Part shown: positions 1-14,100 of the stretch, piece after piece
Position numbering within the stretch: the stretch's first letter is position 1
Layout: every line of letters starts with the position of its first letter
NCBI GenBank assembly: GCA_900893395.1
Contig: CAAHFI011058822.1
Coordinates: forward strand, 1 to 28,049
Source of the DNA: Euglena gracilis
Taxonomy: Eukaryota > Euglenozoa > Euglenophyceae > Euglenales > Euglenaceae
Length of the DNA: 28,049 bases
Direction of reading: 5' to 3'
Program-made: the position numbers and the translations under genes
Notes under the pieces: model-generated
The model's input: the letters and a program-made list of their open reading frames with translations, nothing else
Database searches by the model: none
What the model was told of the DNA's origin: nothing

Positions 1-3000
1 AAATGCCCGAAAAATGACGTTCTTTGGGGCGTCCGTTAACCAAAGTGCTATTTTGCGCCTCCCGGGCGGTAACTGCTGCGTTTTACGCACCCGACGCGGG
101 CAAAATTGCGCCTGTCCACCGCCCCCTTCGCAACAATCAGGTAAAGGATCCCGACCTCTAGCCGGGGCAGAGCGCTCGTTTTGCAGCGCCGGCGCAGCCG
201 ATTTCGGCCGAAAATGCCCGAAAAATGACGTTCTTTGGGGCGTCCGTTACCAAAGTGCTATTTTGCCTCCCGGGCGGTAATGCTGCGTTTTACGCACACC
301 CGACGCGGGCAAAATTGCGCCTGTCCACCCGCCGCCCTTCGCAACAATCAGGTAAAGGATCGCCGACCTCTAGCCGGGGCAGAGCGCTCGTTTTGCAGCG
401 CCGGCGCAGCCGATTCGGCCGAAAATGCCCGAAAAAATGACGTTCTTTGGGGCGTCCGTTACCAAAGTGCTATTTTCGCCTCCCGGGCGGTAACTGCTGC
501 GTTTTACGCACACCCGACGCTGGCAAATTGCGCCTGTCCACCCGCCGCCCTTCGCAACAATCAGGTAAAGGATCGCCGACCTCTAGCCGGGGCAGAGCGC
601 TCGTTTTGCAGCGCCGCGCAGCCGATTTCGGCCGAAAATGCCCGAAAAATGACGTTTGGGCGTCCGTTACCAAAGTGCTATTTTGCGCCTCCCGGCGTAA
701 CTGCTGCGTTTTACGCACGCCCGACGCGGGCAAAATTGCGCCTGTCCACCCGCCGCCCTTCGCAACAATCAGGTAAAGGATCGCCGACTCTAGCCGGGCA
801 GAGCGCTCGTTTTGAGCGCCGGCGCAGCCGATTTCGCCGAAAATGCCGAAAAATGACGTTCTTTGGGGCGTCCTTACCAAAGTGCTATTTTGCGCCTCCG
901 GGCGGTAACTGCTGCGTTTTACGCACGCCCGACGCGGCAAAATTGCGCCTGTCCACCCGCCGCCCTTCGCAACAATCAGGTAAAGGATCGCCGACCTCTA
1001 GCCGGGCAGAGCGCTCGTTTTGCAGCCCGCGCAGCCGATTTCGCCGAAAATGCCGAAAAATGACGTTCTTTGGGCGTCCGTTACCAAGTGCTATTTTGCG
1101 CCTCCCGGGCGGTAACTGCTGCGTTTTACGCACACCCGACGCGGGCAAAAATTGCGCCTGTCCACCCGCCGCCTTCGCAACAATCAGGTAAAGGATCGCC
1201 GACCTCTAGCCGGGCAGCTCTTTTTGCAGCCGGCGCAGCCGATTTCGGCCGAAAATGCCCGAAAATGACGTTCTTTGGGGCGTCCGTACCAAAGTGCTAT
1301 TTTGCACCTCCGGCGTAACTGCTGCTTTTACGCACACCCGACGCGGCAAAATTGCGCCTGTCCACCCGCCGCCCTTCGCAACAATCAGGTAAAGGATCGC
1401 GACCTCTAGCCGGCAGAGCGCTCGTTTTGCAGCGCCGGCGCAGCCGATTTCGGCCGAAAATGCCGAAAAATGACGTTCTTTGGGGCGTCCGTACAAAGTG
1501 CTATTTTGCACCTCCCGGGCGGTAACTGCTGCGTTTTACGCACACCCGACGCGGGCAAAATTGCCTGTCCACCCGCCGCCCTTCGCAACAATCATAAAGG
1601 ATCGCCGACCTCTAGCCGGGCAGAGCGCTCGTTTTGCAGCGCCGGCGCAGCCGATTTCGGCCGAAAATGCCCGAAAATGAGTCTTTGGGCGTCCGTCACC
1701 AAAGTGCTATTTTTGCCCTCCGGGCGGTAAACTGCTGCGTTTTACGCACCCGACGCGGGCAAAATTGCGCCTGTCCACCCGCCGCCCTTCGCCACATCAG
1801 TAAAGGATCGCCGACCTAGCCGGGCAGCGCTCGTTTTGCAGCGCGCAGCCGATTTCGGCCGAAAATGCCCGAAAATGACGTTCTTTGGGGCGTCTCGTTA
1901 CCAAAGTGCTATTTTGCCGCTCCGGCGGTAACTGCTGCGTTTTACGCACACCCGACGCGGGCAAATTGCGCCTGTCCACCCGCCGCCCTTCGCAACAATC
2001 AGTAAAGGATCGCCGACCTCTAGCCGGGCAGAGCGCTCGTTTTGCAGCGCCGGCGCAGCCGATTTCGGCCGAAAATGCCCGAAAAATGACGTCTTTGGGG
2101 CGTCCGTACCAAAGTGCTATTTTGCCTCCCGGGCGTAACTGCTGCGTTTTACGCACACCCGACCGGCAAAATTGCGCCTGTCACCCGCGCCCTTCGCAAC
2201 AATCAGGTAAAGGATCGCCGACCTCTAGCCGGGCAGAGCGCTCGTTGCAGCGCCGCGCAGCCGATTTCGGCCGAAAATGCCCGAAAAATGACGTTCTTTG
2301 GGGCGTCCGTACCAAAGTGCTATTTTGCCCTCCCGGTAACTGCTGCGTTTTACGCACACCGACCGCGGGCAAATTGCGCCTTCCACCCGCCGCCCTTCGC
2401 AACATCAGGTAAAGGATCGCCGACCTCTAGCCGGGGCACGCTCGTTTTGCAGCCGGCCGCAGCCGATTTCGCCGAAAATGCCCGAAAAATACGTTCTTTG
2501 GGGCGTCCTTACCAAGTGCTATTTTGCCTCCGGGCGGTAACTGCTGCTTTTACCACGCCCGACGCGGCAATTGCCTGTCCACCGCCGCCCTTCGCAACAA
2601 TCAGGTAAAGGATCGCCGACCTCTAGCCGGGGCAGAGCGCTCGTTTTGCGCCGGAGCCGATTTCGGCCGAAAATGCCCGAAAAATGACGTTCTTTGGGGC
2701 GTCCGTTACCAAAGTGCTATTTTGCGCCTCCCGGGCGTAACTGCTGCGTTTTACGCACGCCCGCCGGGCAAAATTGCGCCTGTCACCGCCGCCCTTCGCA
2801 ACAATCATAAAGGATCGCCGACCTCTAGCCGGGGCGAGCGCTCGTTTTGCAGCGCCGGCGCAGCCGATTTCGGCCGAAAATGCCGAAAATGACGTTCTTT
2901 GGGGCGTCCGTTACCAAAGTGCTATTTTGCGCCTCCCGGGCGGTAACTGCTGCGTTTTACCACACGCCGGCAAAATTGCGCCTGTCCACCCGCCGCCCTT

Positions 3001-6000
3001 CGCAACATCAGGTAAAGGATCCCGACCTCTAGCCGGGCAGCCTCGTTTTTACCGGCGCAGCCGATTTCGGCCGAAAATGCCCGAAAATGACTTTTTGGGG
3101 CGTCCGTTACCAAAGTGCTATTTTGCGCCTCCCGGCGGTAACTGCTGCGTTTTACGCACGCCCGACGGGCAAATTGCGCCTGTCACCCGCCGCCTTCGCA
3201 ACAATCAGGTAAAGGATCGCCGACCTTAGCCGGGCAGAGCGCTCGTTTGCAGCGCCGGCGCACGATTTCGGCCGAAAATGCCGAAAAATGACGTTTTTGG
3301 GGCGTCCTTACCAAATGCTATTTTGCGCCTCCGGGCGGTAACTGCTGCGTTTTACGCACCCGACCGCGGCAAAATTGCGCCTGTCCCGCCGCCCTTCGCA
3401 ACATCAGTAAAGGATCGCCGACTTACCGGGGCAGCGCTCGTTTTGGCGGCGCAGCCGATTTCGGCCGAAAATGGCCGAAAATGACGTTCTTTGGGGCGTC
3501 CGTTACCAGTGCTATTTTGCGCCTCCCGGCGTTAACTGCTGCGTTTTACGCACGCCCGACGCGGGCAAAATTGCGCCTGTCACCCGCCGCCCTTCGCAAC
3601 AAGTCAGGTAAAGGATCGCCGACCTCTAGCCGGGGCAGCAGCTCTCGTTTTGCGGCGCAGCCGATTTCGCCGAAATGCCGAAAAATGACGTTCTTTGGGC
3701 GTCCGTTACCAAGTGCTATTTTGCGCCTCCCGGGCGGTAACTGCTGCGTTTTACGCACGCCCGACGGGCAAAATTGCGCCTGTCCACCGCCCGTTCGCAA
3801 CAATCAGGTAAAGGATCGCCGACCTCTAGCCGGGGCAGAGCGCTCGTTTTGCAGCGCCGGCGCAGCCGATTTCGGCCGAAAATGCCGAAAATGACGTCTT
3901 TGGGGCGTCCCGTTACCAAAGTGCTATTTTGCGCCTCCGGGCGGTACTGCTGCGTTTTTACGCACCCGCGCGGGCAAAATTGCGCCTGTCACCGCCGCCC
4001 TTCGCAACAATCAGTAAAGGATCGCCGACCTCTAGCCGGGCACAGCTCTCGTTTTGCAGCCGGCGCAGCCGATTTCGGCCGAAAATGCCCGAAAAATGAC
4101 GTTCTTTTGGGGCGTCCGTTACCAAAGTGCTATTTTGCGCCTCCCGGGCGGTAACTGCTGCGTTTTACGCACGCCCGACGCGGCAAAATTGCGCCTGTCC
4201 ACCCGCGCCCTTCGCAACAATCAGGTAAAGGATCGCCGACCTCTAGCCGGCAAGCGCTCGTTTTGCAGCGCCGGCGCAGCCGATTTCGGCCGAAATGCCG
4301 AAAAATGACGTTCTTTGGGGCGTCCTACCAAGTGCTATTTTGCCTCCCGGCGTAACTGCTGCGTTTTACCACACCCGCGCGGGCAAAATTGGCCTGTCAC
4401 CCGCCGCCCTTCGCAACAATCAGTAAAGGATCGCCGACCTCTAGCCGGGGCACGCTCGTTTTGCAGCGCCGGCGCAGCCGATTTCGGCCGAAAATGCCCG
4501 AAAATGACGTTCTTTGGGGCGTCCGTACCAAAGTGCTATTTTGCCTCGGGCGGTAACTGCTGCGTTTTACGCACACCCGACGCGGGCATATTGCGCCTGT
4601 CCACCCGCCGCCTTCGCAACATCAGGTAAAGGATCGCCGACCTCTAGCGGGGCAGAGCGCTCGTTTTGCAGCGCCGCGCAGCGATTTCGGCCGAAAATGC
4701 CCGAAAAATGACGTTCTTTGGGGCGTCCGTTCCAAGTGCTATTTTGCGCCTCCCGGGCGGTAACTGCTGCGTTTTACGCACGCCCGACGCGGCAAAATTG
4801 CGCTGTCCACCCGCCCCCTTCGCAACATCAGGTAAAGGATCGCCGACTCTTAGCCGGGGCAAGCGCTCGTTTTTGCCGCGCAGCCGATTTCGCCGAAAAT
4901 GCCGAAAAATGACGTTCTTTGGGGCGTCCGTTACCAAAGTGCTATTTGCGCCTCCGGCACTGCTGCGTTTTACGCACGCCCGACGCGGCAAATTGCGCCT
5001 GTCACCCGCCCTTCGCAACAATAGGAAAGGATCGCCGACCTCTAGCCGGGCAGAGCGCTCGTTTTGCAGCGCCGCGCAGCCGATTTCGGCCGAAAATGCG
5101 GAAAATGACGTTCTTTGGGGCGTCCGTTACCAAAGTGCTATTTTGCGCCTCCCGGGCGGTAACTGCTGCTTTACGCACGCCGCGCGGGCAAAATTGGCCT
5201 GTCCGCGCGCCCTTCGCAACAGCAGGTAAAGGATCGCCGACCTCTAGCCGGGGCAGAGCGCTCGTTTTGCAGCGCCGGCGCAGCCGATTTCGGCCGAAAA
5301 GCCCGAAAAATACGTTCTTTGGGGCGTCCGTTACCAAAGTGCTATTTTGCGCCTCCCGGGCGGTAACTGCTGCGTTTTACGCACCCGACGCGGGCAAAAT
5401 TGCGCCTGTCCACCCGCCGCCCTTCGCCATCAGGTAAAGGATCGCCGACCTCTAGCCGGGCAGAGCTCTCGTTTTGCAGCCGGCGCAGCCGATTTCGGCC
5501 GAAATGCCGAAAAATGACGTTCTTTGGGGCGTCCGTTACCAAAGTGCTTTTGCCTCCCGGGCGGTAACTGCTGCGTTTTACGCACGCCCGACGCGGGCAA
5601 AATTGCGCCTGTCCACCCGCCGCCCTTCGCAACAATCAGGTAAAGATCGCGACCTCTAGCCGGCAGCGCTCGTTTTGCAGCGCCGCGCACCGATTTCGGC
5701 CGAAAATGCCGAAAAATGACGTTCTTTGGGGCGTCCGTTACCAAAGTGCTATTTTGCCTCCGGGCGGTAACTGCTGCGTTTTACGCACGCCCGCCGCGGG
5801 CAAAATTGCGCCTGTCCGCCGCCCTTCGCAACATCAGTAAAGGATCGCCGACCTCTAGCCGGGCGAGCGCTCGTTTTGCACGCCGGCGCAGCCGATTTCG
5901 CCGAAAATGCCCGAAAATGACGTTTTGGGGCGTCCCTACCAAAGTGCTATTTTGCGCCTCCCGGCGTAACTGCTGCGTTTTACGCACCCCGACGCGGGCA

Positions 6001-8182
6001 AAATTGCGCCTGTCACCCGCCGCCCTTCGCACACAGTAAAGGATCGCCGACCTCTAGCCGGCAGCGCTCGTTTTTGCCGCGCAGCACCGATTTCGGCCGA
6101 AAATGCCGAAAAATGACGTTTTGGGGCGTCCGTTACCAAAGTGCATTTTGCGCCTCCGGGCGGTAACTGCTGCGTTTTACGCACACCCGACGCGGCAAAA
6201 TTGCGCTGTCACCCGCCGCCTTCGCAACAATCAGTAAAGGATCGCCGACCTCTAGCCGGGCAGAGCGCTCGTTTTGCAGCCGGCGCAGCCGATTTCGGCC
6301 GAAAATGCCGAAAAATGACGTTCTTTGGCGTCCGTTACCAAAGTGCTATTTTGCACCTCCGGCGGTAACTGCTGCGTTTTACGCACCCCGCGGGCAAAAT
6401 TGCGCCTGTCCACCGCCGCCCTTCGCAACAATCAGGTAAAGGATCGCCGACCTCTAGCCGGGGCAGAGCTCGTTTTGCAGCGCCGGCGCAGCCGATTTCG
6501 GCCGAAATGCCCGAAAAATGACGTTCTTTTGGGCGTCCGTTCACCAAAGTGCTATTTTGCCCTCCGGGCGGTAACTGCTGCGTTTTACGCACGCCCGACG
6601 CGGGCAAAATTGCGCCTGTCCACCGCCGCCCTTCGCAACAATCAGGTAAAGGATCGCCGACTCTAGCCGGGGCAGAGCGCTCGTTTTGCAGCGCCGCGCA
6701 GCCGATTTCGGCCGAAAATGCCCGAAAAATGACTTCTTTGGGCGTCCGTACCAAAGTGCTATTTTGCGCCTCCGGGCGGTAACTGCTGCGTTTTACGCAC
6801 GCCCGACGCGGGCAAATTGCGCCTGTCCACCCGCCGCCCTTCGCAACAATCAGGTAAAGATCGCCGATCTAGCCGGGCAGAGCGCTCGTTTGCAGCGCCG
6901 GCGCAGCCGATTTCGGCCGAAAATGCCCGAAAATGACGTTCTTTGGGGCGTCCGTTACCAAGTGCTATTTTGCCTCCGGGCGGTAACTGCTGCGTTTTAC
7001 GCACACCCGACGCGGGCAAAATTGCGCCTGTCACCCGCCGCCCTTCGCAACAATCAGGTAAAGGATCCGACCTCTAGCCGGGGCGGAGCGCTCGTTTTGC
7101 AGCCCGGCGCAGCCGATTTCGGCCGAAAATGCCCGAAAAATGACGTTCTTTGGGGCGTCCGTTACCAAAGTGCTATTTTGCCCTCCCGGGCGGTAACTGC
7201 TGCGTTTTACGCACGCCCGACGCGGGCAAAATTGCGCCTGTCCACCCGCCGCCCTTCGCAACAATCAGGTAAAGGATCGCCGACCTCTAGCCGGGGCACG
7301 CTCGTTTTGCAGCCGGCGCAGCCGATTTCGGCCGAAATGCCCGAAAAATGACGTTCTTGGGGCGTCCGTTACCAAAGTGCTATTTTGCGCCTGCCGGGCG
7401 GTAACTGCTGCGTTTTACGCACGCCCGACGCGGGCAAAATTGCGCCTGTCCACCGCCGCCCTTCGCAACAATCAGGTAAAGGATCGCCGACCTCTAGCCG
7501 GGGCAGAGCGCTCGTTTTTGCGCCGGCGCAGCCGATTTCGGCCGAAAATGCCCGAAAAATGACGTTCTTTGGGGCGTCCGTTACCAAAGTGCTATTTTGC
7601 GCCTCCGGGCGGTAACTGCTGCGTTTTACGCACACCCGACGCGGGCAAAATTGCGCCTGTCCACCGCCGCCCTTCGCAACAATCAGGTAAAGGATCGCCG
7701 CCTCTAGCCGGGCAGAGCGCTCGTTTTGCAGCGCCGCGCAGCGATTTCGGCCGAAAATGCCCGAAAAATGACGTTCTTTGGGCGTCCGTTACCAAAGTGC
7801 TATTTTGCGCCTGCGGCGGTAACTGCTGCGTTTTACGCACGCCCGACGCGGGCAAAATTGCGCCTGTCCACCCGCCGCCCTTCGCAACAATCAGGTAAAG
7901 GATCGCCGACCTCTAGCCGGGGCAGCGCTCGTTTTGCAGCGCCGGCGCAGCCGATTTCGGCCGAAAATGCCCGAAAATGACGTTCTTTGGGGCGTCCGTA
8001 CCAAGTGCTATTTTGCCTCCCGGGCGGTAACTGCTGCGTTTTACGCACACCCCGCGGGCAAATTGCGCCTGTCCACCCGCCGCCCTTCGCAACAATCAGG
8101 TAAAGGATCGCCGACCTCTAGCCGGCAGAGCGCTCGTTTTGCAGCGCCGGCGCAGCCGATTTCGGCCGAAAATGCCCGAAAA
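1..8182 (+). repeat. Left block: type A copies shortened by scattered small deletions
   Basis: Forty copies start between 14 and 7977. Their mean spacing is about 204 bp, and about 201 bp for the twenty intervals between 2086 and 6113, so a typical copy has lost 11-14 bases relative to the 215-bp unit. The losses are single or double bases at many positions, mostly within G or C runs and short alternating GC stretches (CGGGCGG to CGGCG, GCGCCGGCGC to GCGCCGCGC, CCCGAAAAA to CCGAAAA). Substitutions are much rarer. No type B signatures and no unrelated insertions are seen. The pattern fits either decay at an array margin or uncorrected long-read consensus errors; the deletion bias favours the second. 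Confidence 0.85.
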
Positions 8183-11100
8183 ATGACGTTCTTTGGGGGC
8201 GTCCGTTACCAAAGTGCTATTTTGCCCTCCGGGCGGTAACTGCTGCGTTTTACGCACGCCCGACGCGGGCAAAATTGCGCCCCACCCGCCGCCCTTCGCA
8301 ACAATCAGGTAAAGGATCGGACCTCTAGCCGGCAGAGCGCTCGTTTTTGCAGCGCCGGCGCAGCCGATTTCGCCGAAAATGCCGAAAAATGACGTTCTTT
8401 GGGGCGTCCGTCACCAAAGTGCTATTTTGCGCCTCCGCGGAAACTGCTGCGTTTTACGCACGCCGACGCGGGCAAAAATTGCGCCTGTCCACCCGCCGCC
8501 CTTCGCAACAATCAGGTAAAGGATCGCCGACCTCTAGCCGGGGCACAGCGCTCGTTTTGCAGCCGGCGCAGCCGATTTCGGCCGAAAATGCCCGAAAAAT
8601 GACGTTCTTTGGGGCGTCCGTACCAAAGTGCTATTTTGCACCTCCGGGCGGTAACTGCTGCGTTTTACGCACACCCGACGCGGGCAAATTGCGCCTGTCC
8701 ACCCGCCGCCCTTCGCAACAATCAGGTAAAGGATCGCCGACTCTAGCCGGGGCAGAGCGCTCGTTTTGCAGCGCCGGCGCAGCCGATTTCGGCCGAAAAT
8801 GCCCGAAAAATGACTTTCTTGGGGCGTCCTACCAAAGTGCTATTTTGCGCCTCCCGGGCGGTAACTGCTGCGTTTTACGCACGCCCGACGCGGGCAAAAT
8901 TGCGCCTGTCCCCGCCGCCCTTCGCAACAATCAGGTAAAGGATCGCCGACCTCTAGCCGGGGCACAGCTCTCGTTTTGAGCGCCGGCGCAGCCGATTTCG
9001 GCCGAAAATGCCGAAAAATGACGTTCTTTGGGGCGTCCGTTACCAAAGTGCTATTTTGCGCCTCCCGGGCGGTAACTGCTGCGTTTTACGCACGCCGACG
9101 CGGCAAAATTGCGCCTGTCCACCGCCGCCCTTCGCAACAATCAGGTAAAGGATCGCCGACCTCTAGCCGGGCAGAGCGCTCGTTTTGCAGCGCCGGCGCA
9201 GCCGATTTCGGCCGAAAATGCCGAAAAATGACGTTCTTTGGGGCGTCCGTTACCAAAGTGCTATTTTGCGCCTCCCGGGCGGTAACTGCTGCGTTTTACG
9301 CACCCCGACGCGGGCAAAATTCGCCTGTCCACCGCCGCCCTTCGCAACAATCAGGTAAAGGATCGCCGACCTCTAGCCGGGGCAGAGCGCTCGTTTTGCA
9401 GCGCCGGCGCAGCCGATTTCGGCCGAAAATGCCCGAAAAAATGACGTTCTTTGGGGCGTCCGTTACCAAAGTGCTATTTTGCGCCTCCCGGGCGGTAACT
9501 GCTGCGTTTACGCACACGCCCGACGCGGGCAAAATTGCGCCTGTCCCCCGCCGCCCTTCGCAACAATCAGGTAAAGGATCGCCGACCTCTAGCCGGGGCA
9601 GAGCGCTCGTTTTGCAGCGCCGGCGCAGCCGATTTCGGCCGAAAATGCCGAAAAATGACGTTCTTTGGGGCGTCCGTTACCAAAGTGCTATTTTGCGCCT
9701 CCCGGGCGGTAACTGCTGCGTTTTACGCACCCGACGCGGGCAAAATTGCGCCTGTCACCCGCCGCCCTTCGCACAATCAGGTTAAAGGATCGCCGACCTC
9801 TAGCCGGGGCAGAGCGCTCGTTTTGCAGCGCCGGCGCAGCCGATTTCGGCCGAAAATGCCCGAAAAATGACGTTCTTTGGGGCGTCCGTTACCAAAGTGC
9901 TATTTTGCACCTCCCGGGCGGTAACTGCTGCGTTTTACGCACACCCGACGCGGGCAAAATTGCGCCTGTCCACCCGCCGCCTTCGCAACAATCAGGTAAA
10001 GGATCGCCGACCTCTAGCCGGGCACAGCGCTCGTTTTTGCAGCGCCGGCGCAGCCGATTTCGGCCGAAAATGCCGAAAAATGACGTTCTTGGGGCGTCCG
10101 TTACCAAAGTGCTATTTTGCGCCTCCGGGCGGTAACTGCTGCGTTTTACGCACCCCGCGGGCAAATTGCGCCTGTCCACCCGCCGCCCTTCGCAACAATC
10201 AGGTAAAGGATCGCCGACCTCTAGCCGGGGCAGAGCGCTCGTTTTGCAGCGCCGGCGCAGCCGATTTCGGCCGAAAATGCCCGAAAAATGACGTTCTTTG
10301 GGGCGTCCGTTACCAAAGTGCTATTTTGCGCCTCCCGGGCGGTAACTGCTGCGTTTTACGCACCCGACGCGGGCAAAATTGCGCCTGTCCACCCGCCGCC
10401 CTTCGCAACAATCAGGTAAAGGATCGCCGACCTCTAGCCGGGCAGAGCGCTCGTTTTGCAGCGCCGGCGCAGCCTTTCGGCCGAAAATGCCGAAAAATGA
10501 CGTTCTTTGGGGCGTCCGTTACCAAAGTGCTATTTTGCGCCTCCCGGGCGGTAACTGCTGCGTTTTACGCACCGACGCGGCAAAATTGCGCCTGTCCCCG
10601 CCGCCCTTCGCAACAATCAGGTAAAGGATCGCCGACCTCTAGCCGGGGCAGAGCGCTCGTTTTGCAGCGCCGGCGCAGCCGATTTCGGCCGAAAATGCCC
10701 GAAAAATGACTTTGGGGCGTCCGTTACCAAAGTGCTATTTTGCGCCTCCCGGGCGGTAACTGCTGCGTTTTACGCACACCCGACGCGGGCAAAATTGCGC
10801 CTGTCCACCCGCCGCCCTTCGCAACAATCAGGTAAAGGATCGCCGACCTCTAGCCGGGGCAGAGCGCTCGTTTTGCAGCGCCGGCGCAGCCGATTTCGGC
10901 CGAAAATGCCCGAAAAATGACGTTCTTTGGGCGTCCGTTACCAAAGTGCTATTTTGCGCCTCCCGGGCGTAACTGCTGCGTTTTACGCACACCCGACGCG
11001 GGCAAAATTGCGCCTGTCCACCCGCCGCCCTTCGCAACAATCAGGTAAAGGATCGCCGACCTCTAGCCGGGGCAGAGCGCTCGTTTTGCAGCGCCGGCGC

Positions 11101-14100
11101 AGCCGATTTCGGCCAAATGCCCGAAAAATGACGTTCTTTGGGCGTCCGTTACCAAAGTGCTATTTTGCGCCTCCCGGGCGGTAACTGCTGCGTTTTACGC
11201 ACCCGACGCGGGCAAAATTGCGCCTGTCCACCGCCGCCCTTCGCAACAATCAGGTAAAGGATCGCCGACCTCTAGCCGGGGCAGAGCGCTCGTTTTGCAG
11301 CGCCGGCGCAGCCGATTTCGGCCGAAAATGCCCGAAAAATGACGTTCTTTGGGCGTCCGTTACCAAGTGCTATTTTGCCCTCCCGGCGGTAACTGCTGCG
11401 TTTTACGCACCCCGACGCGGGCAAAATTGCGCCTGTCCACCCGCCGCCCTTCGCAACATCAGGTAAAGGATCGCCGACCTCTAGCCGGGCAGAGCTCTTT
11501 TTGCAGCGCCGGCGCAGCCGATTTCGGCCGAAAATGCCCGAAAAAATGACGTTCTTTGGGGCGTCCGTTACCAAAGTGCTATTTTGCGCCTGCCGGGCGG
11601 TAACTGCTGCGTTTTACGCACGCCCGACGCGGGCAAAATTGCGCCTGTCCCCGCCGCCCTTCGCAACAATCAGGTAAAGGATCGCCGACCTCTAGCCGGG
11701 GCAGAGCGCTCGTTTTGCAGCGCCGGCGCAGCCGATTTCGGCCGAAAATGCCCGAAAAATGACGTTCTTTGGGGCGTCCGTTACCAAAGTGCTATTTTGC
11801 GCCTCCCGGGCGGTAACTGCTGCGTTTTACGCACCCGACGCGGGCAAAATTGCGCCTGTCCCCGCCGCCCTTCGCAACAATCAGGTAAAGGATCGCCGAC
11901 CTCTAGCCGGGGCACAGCGCTCGTTTTGCAGCGCGGCGCAGCCGATTTCGGCCGAAAATGCCCGAAAAATGACGTTCTTTGGGGCGTCCGTTACCAAAGT
12001 GCTATTTTGCGCCTCCGGGCGGTAACTGCTGCGTTTTACGCACCCGACGCGGGCAAAATTGCGCCTGTCCACCCGCCGCCCTTCGCAACAATCAGGTAAA
12101 GGATCGCCGACCTCTAGCCGGGGCGGAGCGCTCGTTTTGCAGCGCCGGCGCAGCCGATTTCGGCCGAAAATGCCCGAAAAATGACGTTCTTTGGGCGTCC
12201 GTTACCAAAGTGCTATTTTGCGCCTCCGGCGGTAACTGCTGCGTTTTACGCACGCCCGACGCGGGCAAAATTGCGCCTGTCCACCCGCCGCCCTTCGCAA
12301 CAATCAGGTAAAGGATCGCCGACCTCTAGCCGGGGCGGAGCGCTCGTTTTGCAGCGCCGGCGCAGCGATTTCGGCCGAAAATGCCCGAAAAATGACGTTC
12401 TTTGGGGCGTCCGTTACCAAAGTGCTATTTTGCGCCTCCCGGGCGGTAACTGCTGCGTTTTACGCACGCCCGACGCGGCAAAATTGCGCCTGTCCACCCG
12501 CCGCCCTTCGCAACAATCAGGTAAAGGATCGCCGACCTCTAGCCGGGCAGAGCGCTCGTTTTGCAGCGCCGGCGCAGCCGATTTCGGCCGAAAATGCCGA
12601 AAAATGACGTTCTTTGGGGCGTCCGTTACCAAAGTGCTATTTTGCGCCTCCGGGCGGTAACTGCTGCGTTTTACGCACGCCCGACGCGGGCAAAATTGCG
12701 CCTGTCACCCGCCGCCCTTCGCAACAATCAGGTAAAGGATCGCCGACCTCTAGCCGGGGCAGAGCGCTCGTTTTGCAGCGCCGGCGCAGCCGATTTCGGC
12801 CGAAAATGCCCGAAAAATGACGTTCTTTGGGGCGTCCGTTACCAAAGTGCTATTTTGCGCCTCCGGGCGGTAACTGCTGCGTTTTACGCACCCGACGCGG
12901 GCAAAATTGCGCCTGTCCACCCGCCGCCCTTCGCAACAATCAGGTAAAGGATCGCCGACCTCTAGCCGGGCGGAGCGCTCGTTTTGCAGCCGGCGCAGCC
13001 GATTTCGGCCGAAAATGCCCAAAAATGACGTTCTTTGGGGCGTCCGTTACCAAAGTGCTATTTTGCGCCTCCGGGCGGTAACTGCTGCGTTTTACGCACA
13101 CCCGAGCGGGCAAAATTGCGCCTGTCCACCCGCCGCCCTTCGCAACAATCAGGTAAAGGATCGCCGACCTCTAGCCGGGGCGGAGCGCTCGTTTTGCAGC
13201 GCCGGCGCAGCCGATTTCGGCCGAAAATGCCCGAAAAATGACGTTCTTTGGGGCGTCCGTTACCAAAGTGCTATTTTGCGCCTCCGGGCGGTAACTGCTG
13301 CGTTTTACGCACACCCGACGCGGGCAAAATTGCGCCTGTCCACCCGCCGCCCTTCGCAACAATCAGGTAAAGGATCGCCGACCTCTAGCCGGGGCAGAGC
13401 GCTCGTTTTGCAGCGCCGCCAGCCGATTTCGGCCGAAAATGCCCGAAAAATGACGTTCTTTGGGGGCGTCCGTTACCAAAGTGCTATTTTGCGCCTCCCG
13501 GCGGTAACTGCTGCGTTTTACGCACGCCCGACGCGGCAAAATTGCGCCTGTCCACCCGCCGCCCTTCGCAACAATCAGGTAAAGGATCGCCGACCTCTAG
13601 CCGGGGCAGACGCTCGTTTTGCAGCGCCGGCGCAGCCGATTTCGGCCGAAAATGCCCGAAAAATGACGTTCTTTGGGGCGTCCGTTACCAAAGTGCTATT
13701 TTGCGCCTGCCGGGCGGTAACTGCTGCGTTTTACGCACACCCGACGCGGGCAAAATTGCGCCTGTCCACCCGCCGCCCTTCGCAACAATCAGGTAAAGGA
13801 TCGCCGACCTCTAGCCGGGGCAGAGCGCTCGTTTTTGCAGCGCCGGCGCAGCCGATTTCGGCCGAAAATGCCCGAAAAATGACGTTCTTTGGGGCGTCCG
13901 TTACCAAAGTGCTATTTTGCCCCCGGGCGGTAACTGCTGCGTTTTACGCACGCCCGACGCGGGCAAAATTGCGCCTGTCCACCCGCCGCCCTTCGCAACA
14001 ATCAGGTAAAGGATCGCCGACCTCTAGCCGGGCAGAGCGCTCGTTTTGCAGCGCCGGCGCAGCCGATTTCGGCCGAAAATGCCCGAAAAATGACGTTCTT

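Noticed and set aside
470-940. Reverse-strand reading frames, here and throughout the window
   Set aside because: They are the complementary reading of the same repeat, open because of high G+C and few stop triplets, with no recognisable protein.
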